From Serratia sp. AKBS12 (GTDB lineage Bacteria; Pseudomonadota; Gammaproteobacteria; Enterobacterales; Enterobacteriaceae): a stretch of DNA of 64,000 nt. Below are positions 44,407-54,339 of this stretch, in pieces. Under the pieces are notes generated by a model. The model saw only the letters and a program-made list of their open reading frames with translations, searched no databases and was not told the DNA's origin. Position numbers and translations under genes: made by a program. Where the stretch lies: the NCBI RefSeq assembly GCF_024793895.1, contig NZ_JANUSB010000007.1, forward strand, positions 1-64,000. The letters run 5' to 3'. Each line of letters opens with the position of its first letter. The stretch's first letter is position 1.

Positions 44407-45120
44407 TTACACACCGGAAAGCCTGATAAAGCGCAGCGAGTCGCTCGACGAACGTGCCGAGAGCTCGCCTTTTCTTTCCAGCCCCAACTGCGGTTCATAG
44501 TGCCAGCATATCAACCGTTCCAGTTGTGGTTCGCGTGCACAGGCCCAGCTTTGATATGCATCGGCGTCGCTTACCACCTGCACCTTAGGCGTGACGCTGG
44601 AGCGCAATTGGCCGGAAAACGGCCGCAGGCTGAGCGTCGCCTGGCCGCTATTACCCAGGCCGGAGATTTTCAGCACGCTTTGGCGAATGCTCCACAGCTG
44701 GGTTTCCGCCTCTAACCGATCGTCCTGCATGCCGATCCAGGCGGTTTCGCTGGCGCTCTGGTATTGATGCTGCAACTTTTGCTGATTGGCGACGCGTGCG
44801 CGCATGACTTCAATATCCAGGCCCACTCTGCCTTCGTTGCTCAGCAAAACGCCAACGGTGTTACCGGCGTAAGCCAGGCTGAAATCGGGCAGGTGATGAT
44901 CGGCAAAACACGGGCGCCCGGTGGGCGTGGTGGCGATCGGCGGCAATTTCGCCAGGCCATACAGATAAAACATCATCTCGGCGAGCAGAATGCGCCCCTG
45001 CAGAAAGCGCTGACGGCGCTTGGCGGAGAATGTCACGCTACTGGCGATCAGCTCCGCGCTCAACCGTTGGGTATTCAACTGAGTGGGTGTCGTGCTCCAT
45101 CGGGCAAAATGGCATGCCAT
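44407..45120 (-). CDS. degenerate 4'-phosphopantetheinyl transferase-like protein
   Basis: A 237-residue protein resembling the Sfp/AcpT superfamily that loads CoA-derived arms onto carrier proteins. Support: GRPCF near residue 68, then GRVGLDIEV with the metal ligands Asp102 and Glu104, and W143-S-I-R-Q-S-V-L-K151 where the family has WxxKExxxK. Two key positions differ: the Glu of KE is Gln147, and the LSHS motif reads LAYAG, so the CoA-binding His is absent. It may be inactive or specialised. GGAG six bases before ATG supports expression. No carrier-protein or synthase gene is nearby. Confidence 0.7.
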   Translation of the reverse strand: MACHFARWSTTPTQLNTQRLSAELIASSVTFSAKRRQRFLQGRILLAEMMFYLYGLAKLPPIATTPTGRPCFADHHLPDFSLAYAGNTVGVLLSNEGRVGLDIEVMRARVANQQKLQHQYQSASETAWIGMQDDRLEAETQLWSIRQSVLKISGLGNSGQATLSLRPFSGQLRSSVTPKVQVVSDADAYQSWACAREPQLERLICWHYEPQLGLERKGELSARSSSDSLRFIRLSGV

Positions 45121-45269
45121 TATTCACTCCATGTCAGTAAGAGCATCGTCGCTGGAGAAGTAGATTATGCGTAACCTTAAGATTTTTCATTAAAAACGCA
45201 TATGCGGTTTATCCTATTTATTGCGTGGGTAGTGCTGCGGCGCTGCAGAGTGCGCGCCGCACGGGGAGA

Positions 45270-46550
45270 TTACGGTCGGTACTGCACGGCAGGCAGCGCC
45301 GTCGGGTCGATAGCCGCGTGCATCCGCTGCATCGCCTCAGCCCAGGGGCAGAGTACGCCCAGTGACAACTGGCGGCAGCCAGGGTGGCTAAACTCGGTTT
45401 TTAACGGTGGTGACAGCGCGCTCAGAGGTGACAGCTGGCGGATTTGATCCAGCGATTGCGCCTGAAAGTACAGACGCAGGAAGCGTTGGTCAGTTTGCCT
45501 ATCGCGCCAACGTTCAAATACCAGGCTGCCGGCCGGCGGAATATTACCGCGTGGGTAAAGCCCCTGTTGCCAGCTAAAGCCAAGCAGGGTGCGCAGATAA
45601 GCGATATTGGTATCATGCGCGACAAACAGCAGCCAGCGCGCGGCCGGCGGAGCACCGGCTGAGGTCTGGTCGGCGGCCAGCGCCAGCGCAATTTGGTTCA
45701 ACAATACCGAACCGCCGCGTTGAGCGATGTAGGGCACGTCATTGGTAAAGTCATAGCGGGCTGTGAGCAGGGGCAGCAACGGCGCGACGGCCGATGCGTT
45801 GACGCCGTGGCCAAAGGCGACCCGTGCCGTCGGCTGGTTTTCGCTGTATGCCAGGCGAATGCTTTCCGCCATGTTGGACAGTGTCCCCAGGCCGTTGATG
45901 CTGAAGCGGCCGTCGTGCTCCTGAGTGATTTCCCAGGGTTGTTCAAAGGCCGGACAGGCCTGTTGCGGCAGGCAGACCGCCGCTTGCAGACGCCGTATGT
46001 CAGCGCCAAAGCGCGTTTTCACCTGCTCGGGGCTGCCGCCCATCGCCTGCCTTATTGCCGTGCTGGCCCGTTCGGCATCGAGCGGCGCCAGGCCCATTTT
46101 ATCTGTCTGAAACAGCGGATCCTGTTCGGTGGCGGCCGCATGAATGGCAACCCCGCAGCCGGGAAATGCGCCGTCCATCAACGCCTGCGCGGTGGCTCGC
46201 GTGCGCTGTAGCGGACTGGCCCAGACATACACCGCTCCCGCGCTCGGGCAGCCGCTGGCCAACAGCCCCTGACGGCGATAATAGTCGGCTTCATAGCGTC
46301 CTTTCAGCGCGGCGGCGGCATAACCGTGGCCGGTGAGTTCGCCGTCGCGCGTCAGCCATTGCGGCCACTCTCGGCCGGTTCCCGCCTGCATCGCCTGCCG
46401 GTTGCCTGAGGTCGGCGGGCGTACGCCGTGGCGGCTGACCTCAACCACCTTTTCCAATACGTAGCGCGGCTCAGCCTGGGCTACGGTGGAAATCATGCCC
46501 AGCGTGACGGCAAATAACAGACGTGACCAGTCCTTTTGCAATAGCAACAT
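45270..46550 (-). CDS. secreted histidine acid phosphatase, AppA/phytase-like
   Basis: A 426-residue branch-2 histidine phosphatase with a 26-residue signal peptide (cleavage after VAQA). The catalytic RHGVRPP is at residues 40-46 and the proton donor motif HDTN at 312-315. HDTN is the phytase-type form; glucose-1-phosphatases carry another. It should act in the periplasm on phosphomonoesters, perhaps inositol phosphates. It is 76 bases downstream of the MFS antiporter gene in the same direction, and AGGA lies seven bases before ATG. Substrate assignment is inferred. Confidence 0.85.
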   Translation of the reverse strand: MLLLQKDWSRLLFAVTLGMISTVAQAEPRYVLEKVVEVSRHGVRPPTSGNRQAMQAGTGREWPQWLTRDGELTGHGYAAAALKGRYEADYYRRQGLLASGCPSAGAVYVWASPLQRTRATAQALMDGAFPGCGVAIHAAATEQDPLFQTDKMGLAPLDAERASTAIRQAMGGSPEQVKTRFGADIRRLQAAVCLPQQACPAFEQPWEITQEHDGRFSINGLGTLSNMAESIRLAYSENQPTARVAFGHGVNASAVAPLLPLLTARYDFTNDVPYIAQRGGSVLLNQIALALAADQTSAGAPPAARWLLFVAHDTNIAYLRTLLGFSWQQGLYPRGNIPPAGSLVFERWRDRQTDQRFLRLYFQAQSLDQIRQLSPLSALSPPLKTEFSHPGCRQLSLGVLCPWAEAMQRMHAAIDPTALPAVQYRP

Positions 46551-46626
46551 AATATATTCCTCGTTAACGTATCTTCAGGTTAAATATATTTATGACGACG
46601 AACAAACAGGATATTGCTATTAATTA

Positions 46627-47985
46627 TCAGGATGCGCTCGTCACGCGTTTTATTGCATGGCGGTGTGCGACAATCGTGGCGGTAATAAACGTCAGTGCCG
46701 CCGATAATAACCCGCAGGCAATCCAGAATAGCGATAATGTATCGAAGTTATACAGCGTTTTGCCGGCTTCTATTACCGAGGTGCGATCGATAATCACGCC
46801 GGTAAGGAACTCTCCCAGTCCGGCACCGGCATAACTGGCTATGCCAATGGTGCCCAGTGCCGCGCCGGCCGCCTTCTTCGACGAAATATCCACCGCGATC
46901 AAACCGCCGAGGAAACAGGTCAGTGCGCCAATGGTAGCGCCGAAAATCACCATCGAGGCAATGTCACTGTAGTAATTGCGCGGTAACCATACCATCAGGG
47001 CGAACCCGGCAGTATTGAGCAGGCCGATAATCCCGGCCATGACGCTGCGATTGCGCGGGAATAAACGATCGGACAACATACCGGCAATAATGGTCCCGAC
47101 GATGCCGGCAATGGCGTTGACGCCGATAATGCTGGAGGCTTCCAGCGTTGAGTAGTGCTTGGCCTGTTGCAAAAAGAAAATTCCCCACGAATTCACCGCA
47201 TAGCGATCGATATACATAAAGGCCGATGCCAGCGCCAGCGTCCATAGCGCCGGGTTGCTCAGTGACCACAGCTGATTTTTCAGCACCGACCCCCGATCTT
47301 CGCCTGGCGTTTGCGGCTCGTGGCGAATAACGCCGATCGGCGGATAGCCGGCGCTCTGCGGTGAGTCGCACATAAACAGCAGGATCAATACGATACCTAC
47401 GCCACCCAGCATGGCGGTAGTGAAGTAGCCGGCATGCCAGCCAAACGCGGCAATGACCGCTGCAATCACCATATAGGTAATGGCTTCACCGATGTTATGC
47501 GCGGTGGACCAGATGGCGTAAAAGGTGCCGCGTTCTTTATTGCCATACCAGCGTGCCAGCGACACCGCGCATGGGCCAACTCCCATTGACTGCGCCCAGC
47601 CGTTGATGCCCCAGAACAGCGTCAGCAGCAACGCATTGCTGGTGGTGCCCATCATAAAGTTCATGCCTGCGCTGAGCAGCAGCCCCAGGCTCATAAAGCG
47701 CACCACGTTGGCATGATCGGCCAGGAAGCCGTTGACCAGCTTGCCAATGGCGTAGCAAAAGAACAGCGCGGAACCGATCATGCCCAACTCGGTCGGGCTG
47801 ATGCCAATATCCACCAGGGCGCTTTTCGCCACGGTGAACGACAGCCGGCAAACGTAAAACATCACATAGGCCACCGTCATCGCCAGAAAGGTTCGCCAAC
47901 GCAGGGTAAGGAACTTCTTTTCATTCAGCGGGCCATGAGAAGGCGTGGCCGGCGCCGCTTTAAAAAAAGCGAATATACCAGACAT
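46627..47985 (-). CDS. MFS organophosphate:phosphate antiporter family transporter
   Basis: A 452-residue inner-membrane protein with 12 helices, of the UhpT/GlpT/PgtP family. Family marks are YVMFYVCRLSFTVAKSALVDIGIS at the N-terminus, Arg residues in TM1 and TM7 (IDRYAVNSWGIFFLQ) and GWAQSMGVGPCAVSLARWY. These transporters exchange sugar phosphates or glycerol 3-phosphate for phosphate. It does not look like UhpT or GlpT themselves, so the substrate is open. It lies between the phosphatase and IMPase-like genes. GGAG seven bases before ATG. Confidence 0.87.
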   Translation of the reverse strand: MSGIFAFFKAAPATPSHGPLNEKKFLTLRWRTFLAMTVAYVMFYVCRLSFTVAKSALVDIGISPTELGMIGSALFFCYAIGKLVNGFLADHANVVRFMSLGLLLSAGMNFMMGTTSNALLLTLFWGINGWAQSMGVGPCAVSLARWYGNKERGTFYAIWSTAHNIGEAITYMVIAAVIAAFGWHAGYFTTAMLGGVGIVLILLFMCDSPQSAGYPPIGVIRHEPQTPGEDRGSVLKNQLWSLSNPALWTLALASAFMYIDRYAVNSWGIFFLQQAKHYSTLEASSIIGVNAIAGIVGTIIAGMLSDRLFPRNRSVMAGIIGLLNTAGFALMVWLPRNYYSDIASMVIFGATIGALTCFLGGLIAVDISSKKAAGAALGTIGIASYAGAGLGEFLTGVIIDRTSVIEAGKTLYNFDTLSLFWIACGLLSAALTFITATIVAHRHAIKRVTSAS

Positions 47986-48137
47986 AATTTCACTCCGTAG
48001 GGCGGATTGGCAAAATACACGCTGATTAAGCGCTCTCTGGTTATTCCATTGGCAGAGAAACTCATCCTTGTTAATTTAATTTATAGGGCACGTAATCTGA
48101 ATAAATTGCTTTTCCATGAGTTAATTGGGGAACGCCG

Positions 48138-48947
48138 TTATTTTATTTTTTGCTGAATCAATTCGCTCAGCTGGGAATAAATTTCCGCGTTGGCCATTAA
48201 AAGCACATTACCGCGTTGCAAACCGTGGTCAGCTAGGAAATCATTGCTGACGCCGCCCGCTTCTCTCACCAGTACGATGCCGGGCAGGCTGTCCCAGGCG
48301 TTCATGTGTGGTTCGTAATAGCCGAGCAGGCGCCCGGCGGCGACCTGCGCGGTCATTAACGCGCCAGAACCACTGCGAATAAACATGCCGCCGGCGTGCA
48401 GTAACCGGCTGATAAACGGCACGAAATCTTCAGGCGTGACGCGGTGGGAAGTGCCGACGCCCATCACGCCGTCGCGTAACGAGCTACCCGCATGCACGCG
48501 GATAGCATCATGGTTGAGAAACGCTCCCCGGCCCTTGCAGGCGTGAAACATTTCCCGATGGTTGGGATCGTAGACCACGCCAATGACCGGATCGCCGTCA
48601 ACGATCACGCCGATCGACACGCACCAGGTGTGCAAGCCATTGAGAAAGCACGCGGTACCGTCGATCGGATCGACGACCCAGGTGCAGGTGGCGCTACCGC
48701 CACCGCCACCGCTTTCTTCGCCCAGAAAGTCATCCTGCGGAAAGCGTTGGGCGATCAGCCGGCGCGTCAACGCTTCGACTTCACGATCGGCCTGGCTGAC
48801 CACGTCCTGTAAATCATCGCCCTTGTGTTCCACCGCCAGCTGCTGGCGACGTTGATAAAAATCGTAAGCCAGCTCGGCGGCCTGGCGCGCCACGTCGCAT
48901 GCAAAGTGATAGCGCGTGCTGATTTCCTGTTCTGTTGTTGCCGTCAT
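48138..48947 (-). CDS. inositol monophosphatase-family phosphatase
   Basis: A 269-residue Mg2+-dependent phosphatase. Metal and catalytic motifs: GEESGG (residues 76-81), WVVDPIDGTACFLNG (90-104) and NAWDSLPGIVLVREAGG near the C-terminus. The frame is open to 48980, but ATG at 48947 has GGAGG five bases upstream. It has no signal peptide, so it is cytoplasmic. It would dephosphorylate an imported phosphate ester. The operator-like palindrome at 48965-48980 lies just upstream. It is 152 bases before the MFS gene. Confidence 0.87.
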   Translation of the reverse strand: MTATTEQEISTRYHFACDVARQAAELAYDFYQRRQQLAVEHKGDDLQDVVSQADREVEALTRRLIAQRFPQDDFLGEESGGGGGSATCTWVVDPIDGTACFLNGLHTWCVSIGVIVDGDPVIGVVYDPNHREMFHACKGRGAFLNHDAIRVHAGSSLRDGVMGVGTSHRVTPEDFVPFISRLLHAGGMFIRSGSGALMTAQVAAGRLLGYYEPHMNAWDSLPGIVLVREAGGVSNDFLADHGLQRGNVLLMANAEIYSQLSELIQQKIK

Positions 48948-48964
48948 TTCCCCTCCGTCACTAA

Positions 48965-48980
48965 TTGCACTCGTGTGCAA
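48965..48980. promoter_or_regulatory. LacI-type operator upstream of the IMPase-like gene
   Basis: TTGCACTCGTGTGCAA is a 16-bp palindrome with one mismatched pair and a central CG, typical for LacI-family regulators, and one such regulator is encoded right upstream. It sits 17 bases before the ATG. Confidence 0.65.
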
Positions 48981-49081
48981 AAAAGATGATAACCTTGCTT
49001 TGTTGCAGTGGTGCTACAGGATAATGGCTAAAGTGAAAAACTTATTCCGTGATCGGCTACGCATAAAACAGATCTTTCGTT

Positions 49082-50074
49082 TTAGGCGGATTGGCGCACG
49101 ATAAGCTCAACCGGCACGCTCTTGCGTACCGCCGGCTGGTCGAAATGGCGCATGCGGCCGATCAGCAACGCTACTGCGGTACTGGCCAATGCTTCGGTGT
49201 CTTGCCGTAGGGTGGTGAGCTGATAGGGGGCGAAGGCGGCCTGTGGGATGTCATCGAAGCCTACCAGCGGTAATGGCTGCCCAGGGCGCTGTTGGCGCAT
49301 AAAGTCCATGGCGCCCATCGCCAGCATATCGGTGGCGCAAAACAGGCCATCGAGCCGCGGCTGTTGCGCCAGTAGGGCGGCGGCGGCGTCCCAGCCGGCC
49401 TGATAGCCGCCATGGGGACAAATCACGCTGGTCACCGGCTGGCGTTGAGCGTCGAACTGGCTTTCGAACGCCAGTTGGCGCTGCTGACTACTGAAGGAGG
49501 CGCTTTCGCCAATAAAGCCAGGGCAGGTCACGCGGTGTTGCATCAGTTGGCGTGCGGCCAACCCTGCGCCGTGGTGATTATCACTGTAAACCTGATCGGC
49601 GCCGCTCAGTTCAACCTGACGATTGATCAGCGTTACCGGGATTTTTCGCGCCAGATACTCTTCCGCCAGCGACAGCGGCGGCGCGCCAGAGGTCAGGATC
49701 ACGCCGGCCACATGATAACTTAATAACTCACGTAGCCGCGGTGCCAGCTGTTTTGGGTCATCGGCATTCAGCAGCAATGGCATAAAGCCCTGTAACGCCA
49801 GGTGATGCACCAACGGCGCCAGCAATTTGCTGCGGAACGGGTTATCAAAGCCGGCGGTTACCAGGCCGATAAAATTGCTGCTGCCGGTAATCATCGAACG
49901 CGCGATGATATTCACCTGATAGCCCAGCTCAGCCGCTGCGGCTTCCACCCGTTGGCGCGTTTTGGCCGACACCGAGGCGCCGGGCGTAAAGGTGCGCGAC
50001 ACGGCGGAACGAGAAACGCCAGCCAGACGTGCAACGTCGCTGGCCGTTACCCAATGGTTCTTTGCATCGCTCAT
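49082..50074 (-). CDS. LacI-family transcriptional regulator
   Basis: A 330-residue regulator. The helix-turn-helix is at the N-terminus ([32 protein letters not shown]), followed by the hinge and a periplasmic-binding-protein-like ligand domain (residues about 65-325). It is 134 bases upstream of the IMPase-like gene in the same direction and is the likely controller of that set. It starts only 50 bases after mnmE on the same strand and may share its transcript. The effector is unknown, perhaps a sugar, a polyol or its phosphate. Confidence 0.88.
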   Translation of the reverse strand: MSDAKNHWVTASDVARLAGVSRSAVSRTFTPGASVSAKTRQRVEAAAAELGYQVNIIARSMITGSSNFIGLVTAGFDNPFRSKLLAPLVHHLALQGFMPLLLNADDPKQLAPRLRELLSYHVAGVILTSGAPPLSLAEEYLARKIPVTLINRQVELSGADQVYSDNHHGAGLAARQLMQHRVTCPGFIGESASFSSQQRQLAFESQFDAQRQPVTSVICPHGGYQAGWDAAAALLAQQPRLDGLFCATDMLAMGAMDFMRQQRPGQPLPLVGFDDIPQAAFAPYQLTTLRQDTEALASTAVALLIGRMRHFDQPAVRKSVPVELIVRQSA

Positions 50075-50124
50075 GGTTGCCGTTCTCCCGCTTGGCGTAC
50101 CCGGCGCCGTAGTGCCGGGCAGGG

Positions 50125-51489
50125 TTATTTGCCGATACAGAAGCTGGAGAAAATCCGCCCCAGCAGGTCGTCAGAGGTGAATTCGCCGGTAATTTCGCTT
50201 AGCGCCTGCTGCGCCAGGCGCAATTCTTCCGCTAACAACTCACCCGCGTAAGCGCTTACTAACTGTTCTTTGCCCTGAAGCAGATGCTGGGCCGCCTGTT
50301 CCAGCGCCTGCAGGTGGCGTCGGCGTGCCAGGAACCCGCCTTCCATATTGCTGGTAAAGCCGATGCTCTGCTTCAAATGATCGCGCAATACCTCGATGCC
50401 CTGGCCGGTACGGGCCGACAGACGAATAAGTGAGTGACCATTCACTTCTTTTAGGCCCAGCGGTTCGCCGGTGATATCCGCTTTATTGCGCACCACGGTG
50501 ATCGGCAGCGTGGCTGGCAGACGCGCCATAAACTCTGGCCAGATGTCGCCGGGCTCGGTCGCCTCGGTGGTGGTACCATCCACCATAAACAACACGCGAT
50601 CCGCCTGTTCAATCTCGTTCCACGCACGTTCGATGCCGATACGCTCCACTTCGTCGCCGGCTTCCCGCAGCCCGGCGGTGTCGATAATGTGCAGGGGCAT
50701 GCCGTCGATATGAATGTGCTCACGCAGCACGTCGCGGGTGGTGCCGGCAATATCGGTGACAATTGCCGCTTCACGGCCGGCTAACGCATTGAGCAAACTG
50801 GATTTTCCAGCATTTGGGCGCCCGGCGATCACCACTTTCATGCCTTCGCGCAGCAGGCTGCCCTGGCGTGCTTCGACACGCACGCTGTCCAGGTCGTTCA
50901 TCACGCCGTTCAGCTGCGCTTCGATTTTACCGTCAGACAGGAAGTCGATTTCCTCATCCGGGAAGTCGATGGCAGCTTCCACGTAGATTCGCAGGTGAGT
51001 AAGTGCTTCCACAAGCTGATGGATACGGCTGGAAAATGCCCCTTGCAACGAATTGATTGCCGAACGTGCCGCCTGCTCAGAACTGGCGTCGATCAGATCG
51101 GCAATCGCCTCGGCCTGTGCCAGATCGAGCTTGTCGTTCAGGAAGGCGCGCTCAGAAAACTCCCCTGGCCGCGCAATGCGCACGCCTGGCAGCGCCAGTA
51201 CGCGCTTGAGCAGCAGATCGAGGATCACCGGCCCACCGTGACCCTGCAGTTCCAGCACGTCTTCGCCGGTAAAGGAATTCGGGCCGGGGAACCACAGTGC
51301 AATGCCCTGATCGAGGGTTGTGCCGTCGGCATCGCGGAACGGCAGATAATCGGCATGGCGCGGTTTTGGCAGCTTGCCGAGCAGCGTTTGCGCCACCTGT
51401 TGGGCTGCGCGGCCGGAAATACGCAAAATGCCGACGCCACCGCGTCCCGGTGGGGTGGCTTGGGCGACGATGGTATCGCTAGTGCTCAT
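50125..51489 (-). CDS. mnmE: tRNA modification GTPase MnmE
   Basis: A 454-residue GTPase that with MnmG modifies U34 of tRNAs. N-terminal formyl-THF domain ([22 protein letters not shown]), central helical domain, and an inserted G domain with [13 protein letters not shown] and NKAD. The essential C-terminal CIGK is present. The frame is open to 51537, but ATG at 51489 matches E. coli, giving the same length of 454. Confidence 0.98.
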   Translation of the reverse strand: MSTSDTIVAQATPPGRGGVGILRISGRAAQQVAQTLLGKLPKPRHADYLPFRDADGTTLDQGIALWFPGPNSFTGEDVLELQGHGGPVILDLLLKRVLALPGVRIARPGEFSERAFLNDKLDLAQAEAIADLIDASSEQAARSAINSLQGAFSSRIHQLVEALTHLRIYVEAAIDFPDEEIDFLSDGKIEAQLNGVMNDLDSVRVEARQGSLLREGMKVVIAGRPNAGKSSLLNALAGREAAIVTDIAGTTRDVLREHIHIDGMPLHIIDTAGLREAGDEVERIGIERAWNEIEQADRVLFMVDGTTTEATEPGDIWPEFMARLPATLPITVVRNKADITGEPLGLKEVNGHSLIRLSARTGQGIEVLRDHLKQSIGFTSNMEGGFLARRRHLQALEQAAQHLLQGKEQLVSAYAGELLAEELRLAQQALSEITGEFTSDDLLGRIFSSFCIGK

Positions 51490-51542
51490 ATAGCCTAATC
51501 CTTCACATTGCAGCGCCGTTGGCTGCCGTTCTGACAATATGC

Positions 51543-51566
51543 AAAAAGGCGGTCTAATGACCGCCT
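51543..51566 (-). terminator. rho-independent terminator after yidC
   Basis: On the minus strand AGGCGGTC (51566-51559) pairs with GACCGCCT (51554-51547) over a 4-nt loop, followed by TTTT. It separates the rpmH-rnpA-yidD-yidC cluster from mnmE. Confidence 0.9.
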
Positions 51567-51613
51567 CTTGGTGTTATTGCAAAGGGCCAGCGTGCCGAGC
51601 CCCTACAATACGC

Positions 51614-53248
51614 TTACGATTTTTTCTTTTCGCGGCTGTGCAGACCGCGTTTTTCCAGCCCGCGATAAATCAGCTGCTGCTGGAGGATGGTTACCAGGTT
51701 ACTGACGATATAGTACAGCACCAGACCTGACGGGAACCACAGGAAGAACACTGTGAAAATCACCGGCATAAAGGTCATGATTTTCTGCTGCATCGGATCG
51801 GTAACGGTGGTAGGTGACATCTTCTGGATGAAGAACATCGTCACGCCCATCAGGATTGGCAGGATGTAGTACGGGTCCTGCGCCGACAGATCGTGGATCC
51901 ACAGGGCGAACGGCGCGTGGCGCAGCTCGACCGAGCCCATCAGCATGTAATACAGCGCCAGGAAGATTGGCATCTGGATGATCAACGGCAGACAGCCACC
52001 CAGCGGGTTCACTTTCTCCGCTTTGTACAACGCCATCATTTCCTGGCTCATACGCTGCTTGTCGTCACCGATACGCTCACGCATCGCCTGCAGTTTTGGC
52101 TGCAGCATGCGCATTTTCGCCATCGAGGTGTACTGCGCCTTGGTCAGCGGGTACATGATGCCGCGCACGATGAAGGTGATGATGATGATCGAGAAGCCCC
52201 AGTTGCCGATAAAGCCGTGAATGAACTTCAGCAGTTTAAACAGCGGTTGGGAAATGAACCACAGCCAGCCGTAATCGACGGTCAGGTCCAGGTGCGGCGC
52301 CAGTTGCGCCATCTGATCCTGCAATTCCGGGCCGACCCACAGCGTGGCGTTCAGCTGCTGCTGCGCGCCCGGCTGTACTACAACCGGCGTGGCCTTGAAG
52401 CCGATGGTCGACAGGTTGTCGCCCGGTTTGGCGGTGTAGAAGGTGTTGGCACCCTGCGTTGCCGGTACCCACGCGGTGGCGAAATACTGTTGCAGCATCG
52501 CAACCCAGCCGCCCTGGGTGGAAACATTCAGGTTTTCGTCCTTGTCGAACGCGTATTTCTCGTACTTGGTATCGCTGGTCGAGTACGCCGCGCCGCGGAA
52601 GGTGTGCAGCGCAAAGTTGTTGCTGCCGGTGTCGCGGTGCTTAGGCAGCTCGGTAGTCTGCTTCAGTTGGCCGAACAGAGACAGTTCCAGCGGAGTAGTG
52701 CCTTTGTTGTTAACGCTGTAATCAACGCCAACCGCGTAATGGTTGCGCTTGAGCACGAAGGTCTTGGTGTATTCAACGCCGTCGCGAGTATAGGTCAGCG
52801 GGATGCGCAGTTCGTCCTGGCCATCAGCCAGCGTAAAGGTATCCTGTGCCGCCTGGAACAGCGGGCGTTCGCCGTTGGCCGGGTTGTCCGGGCCGTTTTT
52901 GCCTGTCAGGCCGCTTTGCGCCTGATAGACGAACGACGGGGTGGTTTCCAGCAGTTGGAAAGGCGTCGATGAACCCAGAGTATCCGGGTAGGCCAACAGT
53001 TTAGCCTGCTCGATGTCACCGCCGCGGGTGTTGATGGTCAGCGACAGCACGTCAGTGTTAACGGTAATCAGTTTACCCTGGCCACTGGCTGGCACGGCCT
53101 GGCTGGCAGCATCACCGGTTGCGGCGTTCGTGGTCTGTTGCGTGGTCTGCGCGGCTGGTTGCGGAGCGTGGTCCGTTTGCCAAGCCTGCCAGATCATGAA
53201 AGACACGAACAGCAGAGCGATGAGAAGAAGATTGCGTTGCGAATCCAT
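51614..53248 (-). CDS. yidC: membrane protein insertase YidC
   Basis: A 544-residue inner-membrane insertase (E. coli 548). The uncleaved N-terminal helix ([19 protein letters not shown]) is followed by a large periplasmic domain (residues about 30-340) and the conserved five-helix core with the [19 protein letters not shown] region. The basic C-terminal tail ([16 protein letters not shown]) contacts the ribosome. It follows yidD closely. Confidence 0.98.
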   Translation of the reverse strand: MDSQRNLLLIALLFVSFMIWQAWQTDHAPQPAAQTTQQTTNAATGDAASQAVPASGQGKLITVNTDVLSLTINTRGGDIEQAKLLAYPDTLGSSTPFQLLETTPSFVYQAQSGLTGKNGPDNPANGERPLFQAAQDTFTLADGQDELRIPLTYTRDGVEYTKTFVLKRNHYAVGVDYSVNNKGTTPLELSLFGQLKQTTELPKHRDTGSNNFALHTFRGAAYSTSDTKYEKYAFDKDENLNVSTQGGWVAMLQQYFATAWVPATQGANTFYTAKPGDNLSTIGFKATPVVVQPGAQQQLNATLWVGPELQDQMAQLAPHLDLTVDYGWLWFISQPLFKLLKFIHGFIGNWGFSIIIITFIVRGIMYPLTKAQYTSMAKMRMLQPKLQAMRERIGDDKQRMSQEMMALYKAEKVNPLGGCLPLIIQMPIFLALYYMLMGSVELRHAPFALWIHDLSAQDPYYILPILMGVTMFFIQKMSPTTVTDPMQQKIMTFMPVIFTVFFLWFPSGLVLYYIVSNLVTILQQQLIYRGLEKRGLHSREKKKS

Positions 53249-53250
53249 CG

Positions 53251-53508
53251 TTAGTGTTCTCTGTTATCGTCGGTTTTCGGCGGCACGGGATCATCGCCAC
53301 CTGGGTTCAAAGGGTGGCATTTTAATACGCGTTTCACTGTCAACCAACTGCCTTTTATCATGCCAAACCTGCTTAATGCCTCAATTGCGTAATGAGAGCA
53401 TGTCGGCTGGAAGCGACAACGTGGCCCAAGCAGCGGACTGATAACGAGCTGATAGGCTCGCACCAGCCCGATCAGGATGCGGGAGCCTGGCGACAGTGGC
53501 GACGCCAT
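53251..53508 (-). CDS. yidD: membrane protein insertion efficiency factor YidD
   Basis: An 85-residue protein with the family core [22 protein letters not shown] containing conserved Cys, and the [12 protein letters not shown] end. The 5' end overlaps rnpA by 37 bases in another frame, and it ends two bases before yidC. It aids YidC-dependent insertion. Length equals E. coli. Confidence 0.96.
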   Translation of the reverse strand: MASPLSPGSRILIGLVRAYQLVISPLLGPRCRFQPTCSHYAIEALSRFGMIKGSWLTVKRVLKCHPLNPGGDDPVPPKTDDNREH

Positions 53509-53831
53509 AATTTTTCCAAAGCTTCCGTCAACGCGCGGTTATCCAGATCCGCTATCCCCTTTTTGGCTACCACCACAAAATCCATCGCCGGTAATTGGTG
53601 CTGGTGCAAGCGGAAGCTTTCGCGGGTAAGGCGTTTGATCCGATTGCGCTCATGCGCGCGTTTGACGTGTTTTTTGGCGACGGTAAGACCGATGCGGGGA
53701 TGCCCCAGCTGGTTCAGGCGGCCGAGGATGGTAATTTGCGGCGTGCCGGCCCGTTGTGGCTGCTGGAAGACGAAAGTGAAATGAGTGGGAGTTAACAAAC
53801 GTAACTCCCTGGGAAAAGCGAGCTTAACCAC
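53472..53831 (-). CDS. rnpA: ribonuclease P protein component RnpA
   Basis: A 119-residue basic protein, the cofactor of the RNase P RNA in tRNA 5' processing. The RNR motif is [16 protein letters not shown] near residues 59-74, after [15 protein letters not shown]. Length equals E. coli. It overlaps yidD, and rpmH lies immediately upstream, the conserved arrangement. Confidence 0.97.
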   Translation of the reverse strand: MVKLAFPRELRLLTPTHFTFVFQQPQRAGTPQITILGRLNQLGHPRIGLTVAKKHVKRAHERNRIKRLTRESFRLHQHQLPAMDFVVVAKKGIADLDNRALTEALEKLWRRHCRQAPAS

Positions 53832-53849
53832 TCAGCGGGTTAGCTTTTA

Positions 53850-54002
<153 letters not shown>

Positions 54003-54094
54003 CTAAACTTAAATTGATTACTGATCAGTAAACGCGTTTGGCTACTCGGCGTGAAGACGACCGACGCCTCAATCGCAATACATAAAGAGGCGGG

Positions 54095-54123
54095 ATTGTA
54101 ATAATTGTACAGTCCTGAGTCAA
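54095..54123 (-). promoter_or_regulatory. sigma-70 promoter of rpmH-rnpA
   Basis: On the minus strand TTGACT (54123-54118) and TACAAT (54100-54095) are 17 bp apart, near consensus. It lies about 105 bases upstream of rpmH. Confidence 0.82.
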
Positions 54124-54339
54124 TTCACATCACGCCATCCCGTCATCTTTCCTGCTACAGCGGGTGTTGCCTGCAGCGTGAAATCCGTTGGGTATAGCCT
54201 ACCTGGTTGCTTGCCAACGGCGAGTCAAACCCGCTATTGGCCCGTGGTCACCGCAGAATCCCGTCTGGCTAATAACGCACCATATAAGGAACCAGGTATC
54301 ACACGTAGGGCGAAGATTATACGGACTCGGGGTTAAATC

